Assembly: GCF_018417635.1 (NCBI RefSeq)
Contig: NZ_CP071007.1
Span: 4,278,501 to 4,342,500 of the forward strand
Source: Pseudomonas sp. SORT22
Lineage (GTDB): Bacteria; Pseudomonadota; Gammaproteobacteria; Pseudomonadales; Pseudomonadaceae
Reading direction: 5' to 3'
Length of the DNA: 64,000 nucleotides
Shown piece after piece: positions 54,626-61,429 of this stretch; positions within the stretch are counted from its first letter, which is position 1, and every line of letters starts with the position of its first letter. Under the pieces are notes generated by a model. That model worked only from the letters and a program-made list of their open reading frames with translations, did not search any database and was not told where the DNA came from. Both the position numbers and the translations under genes were made by a program.

Positions 54626-54702
54626 GGTGTCCCAGGGCAGGTTCGAACTGCCAACCTTCCCCTTAGGAGGGGGATGCTCTATCCAATTGAGCTACTGAGA
54701 CA
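54626..54702 (-). tRNA. tRNA-Arg (anticodon CCT)
   Basis: The minus strand folds into a full cloverleaf of 77 bases: acceptor GTCTCAG/CTGGGAC (one G-T pair), D stem GCTC/GAGC, anticodon stem TCCCC/GGGGA with loop CTCCTAA (anticodon CCT, codon AGG), T stem GGCAG/CTGCC with loop TTCGAAC, and an encoded CCA. Accessory DNA lies on its 3' side. Confidence 0.96.
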
Positions 54703-54812
54703 CAGAGCCGGCAACGGGCGTCGCGCGGCAAGGACGGCGTGCATGTTAACCAGCAGGCCGGCATTTGTCATGTCATCCGTGGGGCTTTTTGCCTGTGGGT
54801 TTTTCAACGGAT

Positions 54813-54858
54813 CGTGCAATCTGCAATGAGGCAGTCAGCCATCATTGCAGATTGCACG
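54813..54858. repeat. Perfect 17-base inverted repeat upstream of tRNA-Arg
   Basis: The arms CGTGCAATCTGCAATGA (54813-54829) and its exact complement (54842-54858) flank a 12-base loop. Each arm holds two GCAAT-like units. It lies in a gap of 292 bases between the tRNA gene (minus) and the small gene at 54995 (plus). It has no T-tract. Confidence 0.85.
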
Positions 54859-54994
54859 CAAAAGCGCACAAAAAACCAGCTTAAGCCTCTGATTTTAAAG
54901 GGTAAATCACGATAAAGAGGCTGGCATGCAGTGTGCATTGTCTAGTTCATGACACGTGGCTCGGGGCCCCGCCCCGCCTTTGCGGAGTATGTCC

Positions 54995-55192
54995 ATGAAC
55001 AGCACCCTGCTTCTGCTCAATGCCCTGGCCCTGGCCGCCCTGGTTGGCCTGGTCGTGCAACCCGACAGCATCGCCACTGCGGCACAAGCCCATGCGGCAC
55101 CGGCGATGAAAGCGCAACTGGCCGTGTTCGGCGCACAGGCTGCGCAAATGCAAAGCGCACCGCTTGCAAGCAGCGAACGGCTGGCGTTCTAG
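54995..55192 (+). CDS. Small secreted or membrane protein of unknown function
   Basis: The start MNSTLLLLNALALAALVGLV (65 residues) has GGAG eight bases upstream; a longer frame lacks one. The N-terminal hydrophobic stretch is a signal peptide or anchor (possible cleavage after AAQAHA). The rest is Ala- and Gln-rich. It ends 3 bases before the convergent phnN stop. No family recognised. Confidence 0.5.
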   Translation: MNSTLLLLNALALAALVGLVVQPDSIATAAQAHAAPAMKAQLAVFGAQAAQMQSAPLASSERLAF

Positions 55193-55195
55193 GCT

Positions 55196-55792
55196 TCAAC
55201 CCAGGCCAGGCACACCCTGTTCGCGCAACAGCCCAAGCAAGCGCTGCACCGCCTCGTCCAGCGAGCTGGAGTTGTCCAGCACTTGCACCTCGCCTTCTTC
55301 TACCCTCACCTGCTGCGCCCGCGCCAGGCGCTGTTCGATGTCTTGCGCAGTTTCCCGGCCGCGATCCAGCAGGCGCTGGCGCAGTACGTGATGGTCGACC
55401 CGCAGCAGCACCGGCAACAGGTCGGGATAGCGTTCACGCGCCTGCTGCAGATGCGCGCGCGAGCCATTGACCAAAACCGCGTGCCCTGCAGCCAGCCAGT
55501 CATCGATTTGCACCGGTATGCCATAGGCCAGGCCATTGGCCTGCCACTGCAGGGCAAAGGCGCCCTCGGCGCTCAGGCGCTGGAACTCTTCGAGGGAAAC
55601 ACCGACGGCGTCTTCACCCTTGGCCTCGGCCGAGCGGGTGATCACCCGCCGGGCGATGTGCACGTTCAGGCGCTGCAATTCAGCGCGCGCTGCATCGATA
55701 AGGGAATCTTTTCCGGCCCCCGAGGGTCCCATCAGGTACACCAGGCGACCCGGGTTCGCTGTACGCCGCGTCGCGCTTGCGTCATGCTGCAT
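55196..55792 (-). CDS. phnN: PhnN, ribose 1,5-bisphosphate phosphokinase
   Basis: PhnN converts ribose 1,5-bisphosphate to PRPP, a step of phosphonate breakdown that also offers a bypass for PRPP supply. The 198-residue P-loop kinase resembles guanylate kinase: Walker A GPSGAGKD at 22-29, then ARRVITR and the LAYGIPVQIDDWLAAGHAVLVNGSR segment. No other phn genes are nearby. The start at 55792 (MQHDASATRR) is preferred over a TTG five codons earlier; neither has a strong ribosome site. Confidence 0.9.
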   Translation of the reverse strand: MQHDASATRRTANPGRLVYLMGPSGAGKDSLIDAARAELQRLNVHIARRVITRSAEAKGEDAVGVSLEEFQRLSAEGAFALQWQANGLAYGIPVQIDDWLAAGHAVLVNGSRAHLQQARERYPDLLPVLLRVDHHVLRQRLLDRGRETAQDIEQRLARAQQVRVEEGEVQVLDNSSSLDEAVQRLLGLLREQGVPGLG

Positions 55793-55946
55793 AGCCACTA
55801 TGCTCAATGGTAGGAAAGCACGCGCATTCTAGACGCTTTCCATGGCCTTTTCTGCCTGATGCATGGCGTTGTCGACGAAGGTCTGCAGGCGCGGAAAAAG
55901 AGAAAATGAAAACTTTTCAAACCAGTACTCATTTCTGATAATTGGT

Positions 55947-55961
55947 ACTGGCAAAACGCCT
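55947..55961 (+). promoter_or_regulatory. Probable AmrZ operator before amrZ
   Basis: The bases include CTGGCAAAACGCC, which matches the core of the AmrZ site known from the amrZ promoter of P. aeruginosa (GGCAAAACGCC, from memory). It lies about 175 bases before the amrZ start, in keeping with autorepression. Confidence 0.6.
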
Positions 55962-56048
55962 TTATCCGGTTCAATATTTGTCACAGAATTGACGCCAAGG
56001 AACCGGCGACAATGAGGCATGATTCACGCCTCATTCACAATTCAGGTT

Positions 56049-56075
56049 GAACATTTTGACGCCGGGATGGTCGTA
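56049..56075 (+). promoter_or_regulatory. Possible AlgU (sigma-22) promoter of amrZ
   Basis: GAACAT, a 16-base spacer and TCGTA partly match GAACTT-N16-TCTGA. P. aeruginosa amrZ is AlgU dependent. The -10 match is weak. Confidence 0.35.
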
Positions 56076-56134
56076 GTGACATCGTGCGGCCAATTTCGAG
56101 AACCGCTTCCCCCTGAACTAAACCGGTCAATTAT

Positions 56135-56461
56135 ATGCGCCCAATGAAACAGGCTATTTACTCAAGCCGCACCGCTGACAAATTCGTCGTCCGCCTCCCC
56201 GACGGAATGCGTGAGCGCATTGCCGAGGTAGCGCGCAACCACCACCGCAGCATGAACTCGGAAATCATCGCTCGCCTGGAGCAGAGCCTTATTCAGGAAG
56301 GTGCGCTGGGTGAAGAACTGAGCATGCGTCTGGACAGCCCGGAACTGTCCCTGCACGAACGCGAACTGCTGCAACGTTTCCGCCAGCTTTCCCATCGCCA
56401 GCAAAACGCGCTGGTGTCGTTGATTGCCCATGACGCCGAGATGGCAGCTGACGCTTCCTGA
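56135..56461 (+). CDS. amrZ: AmrZ, ribbon-helix-helix regulator of motility and exopolysaccharide
   Basis: AmrZ is an Arc-type regulator that in P. aeruginosa activates alginate and twitching genes and represses fleQ. The 108-residue length and the sequence [20 protein letters not shown] with [18 protein letters not shown] and [20 protein letters not shown] closely follow P. aeruginosa AmrZ as I remember it. The DNA-binding strand is KFVVRLP (about 16-22) and the RHH helices span about 23-52. The C-terminal part is the tetramerisation domain. It has its own terminator. Confidence 0.95.
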   Translation: MRPMKQAIYSSRTADKFVVRLPDGMRERIAEVARNHHRSMNSEIIARLEQSLIQEGALGEELSMRLDSPELSLHERELLQRFRQLSHRQQNALVSLIAHDAEMAADAS

Positions 56462-56480
56462 TTGCGTGGCTCAATCACTC

Positions 56481-56510
56481 AAGGCCAATGCCCGTGCATT
56501 GGCCTTTTTT
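56481..56510 (+). terminator. Terminator after amrZ
   Basis: The stem AAGGCCAATGC/GCATTGGCCTT with a 4-base loop is followed by a run of six T. Confidence 0.92.
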
Positions 56511-56520
56511 ATTGCCTGGC

Positions 56521-57549
56521 TCAATCCCGCCTGCTGCGCGACAACAACCACAGCAGATAGAAACCACCGAGCAAACCCGTGGTCAGGCCAATGGGCAGGT
56601 TGAGATTGAAGGCCAGGCGCTGACTGATCAGGTCGGCCACCAGCAACAACACCGCGCCCATCAACGCGCCAGACAACAGCGGCACTTCTGGTGCAGCGGT
56701 CAGACGCCTGGCCAGTTGCGGGGCAGCCAGGGCGACAAAGGCGATGGGGCCCGCTGCCGCCGTGGCAATCGCGGTCAAGCCCACAGCCGCCAATACCATG
56801 ATCAGCCGCGTACGCTGCGGGGCAATGCCGAGCTGACTGGCGCTGTCATCGCCCATTTCCAACAGGTCGATGTGTCGCGCATGGCCAATCACCACGGGCA
56901 CGATGGCGATGAAACCCAGTGCTGCTGGCAGCACGTGAGACCAGGTCCGGGTGTTGAGCGAGCCGGCCAGCCAGATTTGCGCCGACATCGCCCGGTCAAG
57001 GTCGCCCATCACCAGCAGTACGGTGTTGAGCCCCGAGAGCATCGCCCCCACGCCAATCCCCACCAGCACCAGGCGATAGCCACCAGTGCTGCGCCCGCGC
57101 ATCGACAGCACGAACACCAGCAAGGCCGTGCCCACCCCCGCCAGCACCGCCGCCAGCGAGGTACCCAGGGGGCCGGCATCAAACAGGATGATCTGCACGA
57201 TGGCACCGCTGGCAGCGCCGGTGGTAAAGCCGATGATATCCGGTGAGCCGAGGGCGTTGCGCGAGATCGACTGGAAAATTGAACCGGCCATGCCCAGCGC
57301 GCCGCCGACCAGCAGCGCCGTCAGTACCCGCGGCAAGCGAACCCGTTGAACGATCCGCTCGGCGGTCGGGTTGCCACCACCTGCGAACAGGCTGTCAAAC
57401 ACCTGACCTGGTGTCAGCGACAACGAACCTACGCCCAGCAACATGATCGCCAGCCCTGCTGCCAGTAGCGCCAACAGCGCACACACCACCGCAACCCGAG
57501 GCCGCCAACGCAACGAGTAATTGCCCAGGCGCAGCACCGCACCCGTCAT
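56521..57549 (-). CDS. FecCD-family ABC permease (FepG-like)
   Basis: Inner-membrane permease of an iron-chelate or cobalamin type ABC importer. The 342 residues hold 9-10 hydrophobic helices and the typical VRLPRVLTALLVGGALGMAGSIFQSISRNALGSPDIIGFTTGA and IAFVALAAPQLARRL segments. Its start overlaps the end of the other permease by 4 bases, so the two are made together as a heterodimer. Confidence 0.92.
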   Translation of the reverse strand: MTGAVLRLGNYSLRWRPRVAVVCALLALLAAGLAIMLLGVGSLSLTPGQVFDSLFAGGGNPTAERIVQRVRLPRVLTALLVGGALGMAGSIFQSISRNALGSPDIIGFTTGAASGAIVQIILFDAGPLGTSLAAVLAGVGTALLVFVLSMRGRSTGGYRLVLVGIGVGAMLSGLNTVLLVMGDLDRAMSAQIWLAGSLNTRTWSHVLPAALGFIAIVPVVIGHARHIDLLEMGDDSASQLGIAPQRTRLIMVLAAVGLTAIATAAAGPIAFVALAAPQLARRLTAAPEVPLLSGALMGAVLLLVADLISQRLAFNLNLPIGLTTGLLGGFYLLWLLSRSRRD

Positions 57550-58586
57550 GACCGACTCATCCGGAACCTGCGCACGATGACGATGAAGAACGGTCCGCCG
57601 ATCAACAGGGCAATGATCCCGGCCGCGACTTCCGCTGGCGCCGCCACGACCCTACCGATCACATCGGCGCCCAGCAGCAGGATCGCCGCCAACAACCCGG
57701 CATACGGCAGGATCCAGCGGTAATCAGGCCCCACCAGCCGCCGGGCCAGGTGCGGCGCGAGCAGGCCGACGAAACCAATCGGCCCGGCCGCCGCTGTTGC
57801 TGCCCCGGCCAGCAACATCACTGCCAGGCACGCGAGCAGCCAGGTGGCGCGAAGATTGACGCCGAGCGCCTGGCCAAGATCCGCGCCCAGGGCCATGGCA
57901 TTGAGGTTGCCGACCATGGCGATGGCCAGCGCCAGCCCGACTGCAACGACCACCGCCAGCACGCCAAGGGTCTGCAAGCCGCTGCCTTCGACCGAGCCTG
58001 CCGACCATTTGCGAAAACTGTCGAATACCTCAAGGGGAGCATTGAGCAGGATGATGCCAGTGATCGACACCAGCATCACCGACAAGCCTGCCCCAGCCAG
58101 CACCAGGCGCACCGGATTGGTCCCGGTTTCGTGGGCCTGGCCCAGGACGAACACGGCAACCCCGGCCAGCCCGGCGCCGGCAAAGGCAAAGCCGACATAC
58201 TCGACAATGCTCACCAGCTTGAACAGGGTGACAGCGATGATCACTGCCAGCGCCGCACCGGCGTTGATGCCCAGCAGCCCGGGTTCGGCCAGCGGGTTAC
58301 GCGTCAGCGCCTGCATCAGCGCCCCGGCCACGCCCAGGGCCAGGCCTGCGAGAATCGCCACCAGAGTGCGCGGAACACGCAGTTCGCGAATCACCAGATG
58401 CTGATTGTTCTGTGGGTCATACGCCCAGAAGGCATCGGCGATTTCGCCAAGAGCGATGCTGCGCGAACCGATCAGCAAGCTGCAGGCGGCGACCAGCGCA
58501 AGCACGCCCAGGCCGCACAGCAGCCCCGATGAGCGCATGCGCCGTTGGCGATTGAAAACCATGGCGGGCAACACGGCAGTCGCCAT
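57546..58586 (-). CDS. FecCD-family ABC permease (FepD-like)
   Basis: The second permease subunit, 346 residues, with the LRVPRTLVAILAGLALGVAGALMQALTRNPLAEPGLLGINAGAA motif and GPIGFVGLLAPHLARRLVG near the end. It lies between the binding-protein gene (3 bases upstream) and the FepG-like gene (4-base overlap), giving one transcript for B-D-G. Confidence 0.93.
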   Translation of the reverse strand: MATAVLPAMVFNRQRRMRSSGLLCGLGVLALVAACSLLIGSRSIALGEIADAFWAYDPQNNQHLVIRELRVPRTLVAILAGLALGVAGALMQALTRNPLAEPGLLGINAGAALAVIIAVTLFKLVSIVEYVGFAFAGAGLAGVAVFVLGQAHETGTNPVRLVLAGAGLSVMLVSITGIILLNAPLEVFDSFRKWSAGSVEGSGLQTLGVLAVVVAVGLALAIAMVGNLNAMALGADLGQALGVNLRATWLLACLAVMLLAGAATAAAGPIGFVGLLAPHLARRLVGPDYRWILPYAGLLAAILLLGADVIGRVVAAPAEVAAGIIALLIGGPFFIVIVRRFRMSRS

Positions 58587-58589
58587 GAC

Positions 58590-59516
58590 TCAGCGCAGGT
58601 GCCGGGCGACGGTATCGATCATCTGCCGGCCAGAGTAGTAGTCGATACGAAACGAAGTCGGGCCCAGCGCGTAGACCTTTTTCTGCACCACCGCCGGCAG
58701 GTTGGCCAGCAGCGGGTCGGCAACAAACGCCTGTACATCGGCATCGGTGCCACCCAGCAGGAACACGCTTTCACCGGTGATCGCAGCCGAAAGGTTTTCG
58801 CGGGAAATGAACTCGAAGTCGACGGCGCGAGTGACCTCACCGCTCATGGCCGGCGGCAGGCTCGCGACCTTGATCCCCAGCGCGGTGAACAAGCGGGCCT
58901 GCGGGCTGGAAGCACGGCCAACAGAATAACTGCCACCAATGTTGTAGCCGACGATACTCACCCCGCCCACGGGCGCTTTGATCGTGGCAGCGGCGCGTGC
59001 GGTGTAGTCGTCAAAATCCTTGATCGCCGCCGCTGCCTGCGCCTGCAGCCCCGCCGCCTGACCAAGGCGGGTAGCGATCTGTTGCCAGCTCTGGTTCGAA
59101 TAATTGACCACGACGGTGGCGATGCCCTGGGCCTCAAGCTCGGCCTGGTGCTGGACGACGCTATCGGCGCCAGTGGCAACCAGTACCAGCAGGTCGGGAT
59201 TGACGCCGATCACCGACTCGATATCGAACACCAGGTTGGGGTACAGCACCTCGACTTTGCGCTGATCCGCAACCGCCGCCCACTGGCTGAAAAAGCCCTT
59301 GCTGTCGGTCATCCGGCTCGGCGTGGTGGCCGCGCTGGCAACCAGTGGCGCCTCCATGGCCAGCAAGATGCCGGTGACACTCGGCGAAGTCGAAGCAATG
59401 CGCAGCGGTTTGGCGGGCTCGCTGGCGGCGCTTGCCGGGCTCGACCCAACGGCGCTGCAGGCAAGCAGGATCAGCGCCGCAACAGCAAGCATTGGCGCGA
59501 AGGTGAGCTTTTTCAT
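58590..59516 (-). CDS. Periplasmic binding lipoprotein of an iron-chelate-type ABC importer (FepB-like)
   Basis: The start MKKLTFAPMLAVAALILLAC gives 308 residues and puts the lipobox LLAC with Cys20. The two-lobe helical-backbone fold of class III binding proteins is suggested by LRIASTSPSVTGILLAMEAP, GVNPDLLVLVATGAD and the C-terminal LLANLPAVVQKKVYAL. FepB groups bind metal-siderophore complexes, but the ligand is not shown here. It is divergent from the ATPase gene, and an 18-bp palindrome lies between them. Confidence 0.88.
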   Translation of the reverse strand: MKKLTFAPMLAVAALILLACSAVGSSPASAASEPAKPLRIASTSPSVTGILLAMEAPLVASAATTPSRMTDSKGFFSQWAAVADQRKVEVLYPNLVFDIESVIGVNPDLLVLVATGADSVVQHQAELEAQGIATVVVNYSNQSWQQIATRLGQAAGLQAQAAAAIKDFDDYTARAAATIKAPVGGVSIVGYNIGGSYSVGRASSPQARLFTALGIKVASLPPAMSGEVTRAVDFEFISRENLSAAITGESVFLLGGTDADVQAFVADPLLANLPAVVQKKVYALGPTSFRIDYYSGRQMIDTVARHLR

Positions 59517-59611
59517 CGGCAATCGGTCTTTTGCTACAAGGGCGGCAGGAAGGGTTCGAGAACGGGCACAGGCTCGTCTAAACGTGGATGCGATGCAATC
59601 GCATTCCATAT

Positions 59612-59629
59612 TGCAGAATTAATTCTGCA
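59612..59629. promoter_or_regulatory. Perfect 18-bp palindrome between divergent transporter genes
   Basis: TGCAGAATTAATTCTGCA is a perfect palindrome, a likely operator for divergent control of the fepB-like and fepC-like genes. ATGCAAT copies flank it (59593-59599 and 59631-59637). A related GAATGAATTC core lies before the receptor gene. Confidence 0.65.
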
Positions 59630-59673
59630 CATGCAATACTCGCCGCCGAGCTGCCAGCAAGGAAAGGCTACCC

Positions 59674-60468
59674 ATGACGCATCGCCTGCATGCTGACGCC
59701 GTGACGCTGCGTTACGATCAGCGCACCATCTCCAGCGACCTCTCCATCGCCATTCCCGACGGCTCTTTCACGGTGATCGTCGGGCCCAATGCCTGCGGAA
59801 AATCCACTCTGCTTCGAGCCTTATCGCGGCTGCTGGCCCCAGCCCATGGTCGTGTGGTGCTCGACGGCAAAAGCATCACCGCGCTTGCGGCCAAAGAGGT
59901 TGCCCGGCGCCTCGGCCTGCTGCCGCAAAGCGCCACGGCCCCGGAAGGCATCACGGTCGCCGACCTGGTGGCTCGCGGGCGCTTCCCCCATCAGTCGTTC
60001 TTGCGCCAATGGTCGCCAGCCGATGAGCAGGCGGTCAACGCCGCCATGGCCGCCACCCAGGTCAGCGCGCTGGCCGAGCGGGCGCTGGACGAGCTGTCCG
60101 GTGGCCAGCGCCAGCGGGTCTGGATTGCCATGGTGCTGGCGCAGGAAACACCGATCCTGCTGCTCGATGAACCGACCACCTTTCTCGACATCGCCCACCA
60201 GATCGAATTGCTCGAACTGCTCAGCGATCTCAATCGCCAGGGCCGAACCATCGTGGCGGTGCTGCACGATCTTAACCAGGCCTGCCGCTATGCCACGCAC
60301 CTGATCGCCATGCGCGATGGCGCGGTGCTGGCCGAGGGCGCGCCCGGGGCGATTTTCACCGAGGCGCTGGTGCAAGAGGTATTCGGCCTGCCGGCGGTGA
60401 TCATTGCTGACCCCGTCAGCGGCACGCCGCTGGTGGTGCCCAAGGGTCGCCAGGCTCAACCGCGCTGA
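59674..60468 (+). CDS. ABC ATPase of the chelate importer (FepC-like)
   Basis: The cytoplasmic ATPase of the importer, 264 residues. Walker A GPNACGKST (37-45), signature LSGGQRQRVWIAMVLAQ (about 140), Walker B LLLDEPTTFLD and a switch His in AVLHDLNQA are all intact. It is encoded on the opposite strand to its permeases and binding protein. Its end overlaps the convergent IclR gene by 13 bases. Confidence 0.94.
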   Translation: MTHRLHADAVTLRYDQRTISSDLSIAIPDGSFTVIVGPNACGKSTLLRALSRLLAPAHGRVVLDGKSITALAAKEVARRLGLLPQSATAPEGITVADLVARGRFPHQSFLRQWSPADEQAVNAAMAATQVSALAERALDELSGGQRQRVWIAMVLAQETPILLLDEPTTFLDIAHQIELLELLSDLNRQGRTIVAVLHDLNQACRYATHLIAMRDGAVLAEGAPGAIFTEALVQEVFGLPAVIIADPVSGTPLVVPKGRQAQPR

Positions 60469-61286
60469 TCGAAAATCCGCCCGCCGGTGGCCTGGTTGAC
60501 CAGGCCGGCTTCGCGGTGCAGGGCGTCGCGATCCTCTGCTGACTTGAGCTGGCCAAGGTCAGTGACCGTGGTCATTACGCAGGCGATTTCCTGCTGCGCA
60601 TCGAACACCGGCGCCGCCTGGCCGGTGACGTTCGAGAGCAGATGGCTGGTCAGCTCGGCCCAACGGCCATTACGCACCTGATCGAGCAGCGCCTTGTTAG
60701 GCGGCGTGCCACGAAAATGCGCGGGCTGCTGCTTGCGCGCGGCATCGATCACAGCTTTGGGCAGGAAGGCCTGGAACACCAGGCCGCACGCGGTGTTGTC
60801 GATCGGCAGGATGTCGCCCAGGGCCAGCGGGTTGATCGAGAAGTAGGCGCTGCGGTACCAGCGCACCAGGGTCGGGCCGCGGTCGGTCCAGATCGCCACC
60901 CCGCCGCTGGCGGCATGCTGTTGGGCCAGGGTCTTCATGTGCTGGGCGGCAATATCCACCGCATCGACGCGCTTCAAGGCGCTGATGCCGATGTTCAGCG
61001 CTGCCGGCCCCAGGTCGTAGAGGCCGCTGGCCGGGTCCTGCTTGGCCAGGCCTTCCTTGACCAGGCTCTGCAGGTATCGATGGGCGGTCGAGCCACCGGT
61101 CGCGGTGCGCCTGGCAACCTCCCCCAGCGCCAACTCACTCTCGGCATTGGCCAGTACCTGGAGAAAACGCACCGCAATCGACACCGACTGAATAGTGCCG
61201 GAGCGCTTTTCCGGGGCTGCTTGCGCCTCTTCGTCCAGGGCGGTCATCTCGTTGCTCAATTCTTCGCTCTCCTCGCCGGCGCGCAC
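60456..61286 (-). CDS. IclR-family transcriptional regulator
   Basis: An IclR-type regulator of up to 276 residues. The winged helix-turn-helix is at about 28-95 (SVSIAVRFLQVLANAESELALGEVARRTATGGSTAHRYLQSLVKEG). A GAF-like effector domain follows (about 110-270), but several usual IclR residues are replaced, as in VAIWTDRGPTLVRWYRS. The start is uncertain: GTG at 61286, TTG at 61256 (GGAG nine bases upstream) and ATG at 61247 are all possible. It lies between the ABC genes and the receptor gene and probably controls both. Confidence 0.85.
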   Translation of the reverse strand: MRAGEESEELSNEMTALDEEAQAAPEKRSGTIQSVSIAVRFLQVLANAESELALGEVARRTATGGSTAHRYLQSLVKEGLAKQDPASGLYDLGPAALNIGISALKRVDAVDIAAQHMKTLAQQHAASGGVAIWTDRGPTLVRWYRSAYFSINPLALGDILPIDNTACGLVFQAFLPKAVIDAARKQQPAHFRGTPPNKALLDQVRNGRWAELTSHLLSNVTGQAAPVFDAQQEIACVMTTVTDLGQLKSAEDRDALHREAGLVNQATGGRIFDQRG

Positions 61287-61348
61287 GGTCGCGCTTGTTG
61301 GCGGCCATGATACCGATTCCCTGAACCCGCACCTATTGCCATTTTGTG

Positions 61349-61358
61349 GAATGAATTC
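61349..61358. promoter_or_regulatory. Possible second operator core before the receptor gene
   Basis: GAATGAATTC differs by one base from the GAATTAATTC centre of the palindrome at 59612-59629. It lies in the IclR-receptor gap. It is short, so chance is possible. Confidence 0.35.
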
Positions 61359-61401
61359 TTTATTGAGGAACGCAATAGCACCGTGCTACCCTCGAACGGG
61401 A

Positions 61402-61420
61402 AAGAGGATCATTCTCATTT
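61402..61420. promoter_or_regulatory. Possible Fur box before the TonB-dependent receptor
   Basis: The bases around GAGGATCATTCTCATTT (AATGAGAATGATCCTC on the other strand) resemble the Fur box of alternating GATAAT-like hexamers. It ends 10 bases before the receptor start codon, where Fur binding would block expression in iron-rich cells. Confidence 0.5.
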
Positions 61421-61429
61421 GGGGGCATC

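Larger units (their letters stand above)
55793..56134. other. Regulatory region between phnN and amrZ
   Basis: This 342-base gap contains an AmrZ-like operator (55947-55961) and a possible AlgU-type promoter (56049-56075) before amrZ. A 63-codon frame on the minus strand (55829-56020) covers the operator and has no ribosome site, so I do not call it a gene. Confidence 0.6.

Noticed and set aside
55829..56020. A 63-codon minus-strand frame between phnN and amrZ
   Set aside because: It has no ribosome site, its composition is not typical of the neighbours and it covers the likely AmrZ operator. It could still be a small gene, but I see no positive evidence.
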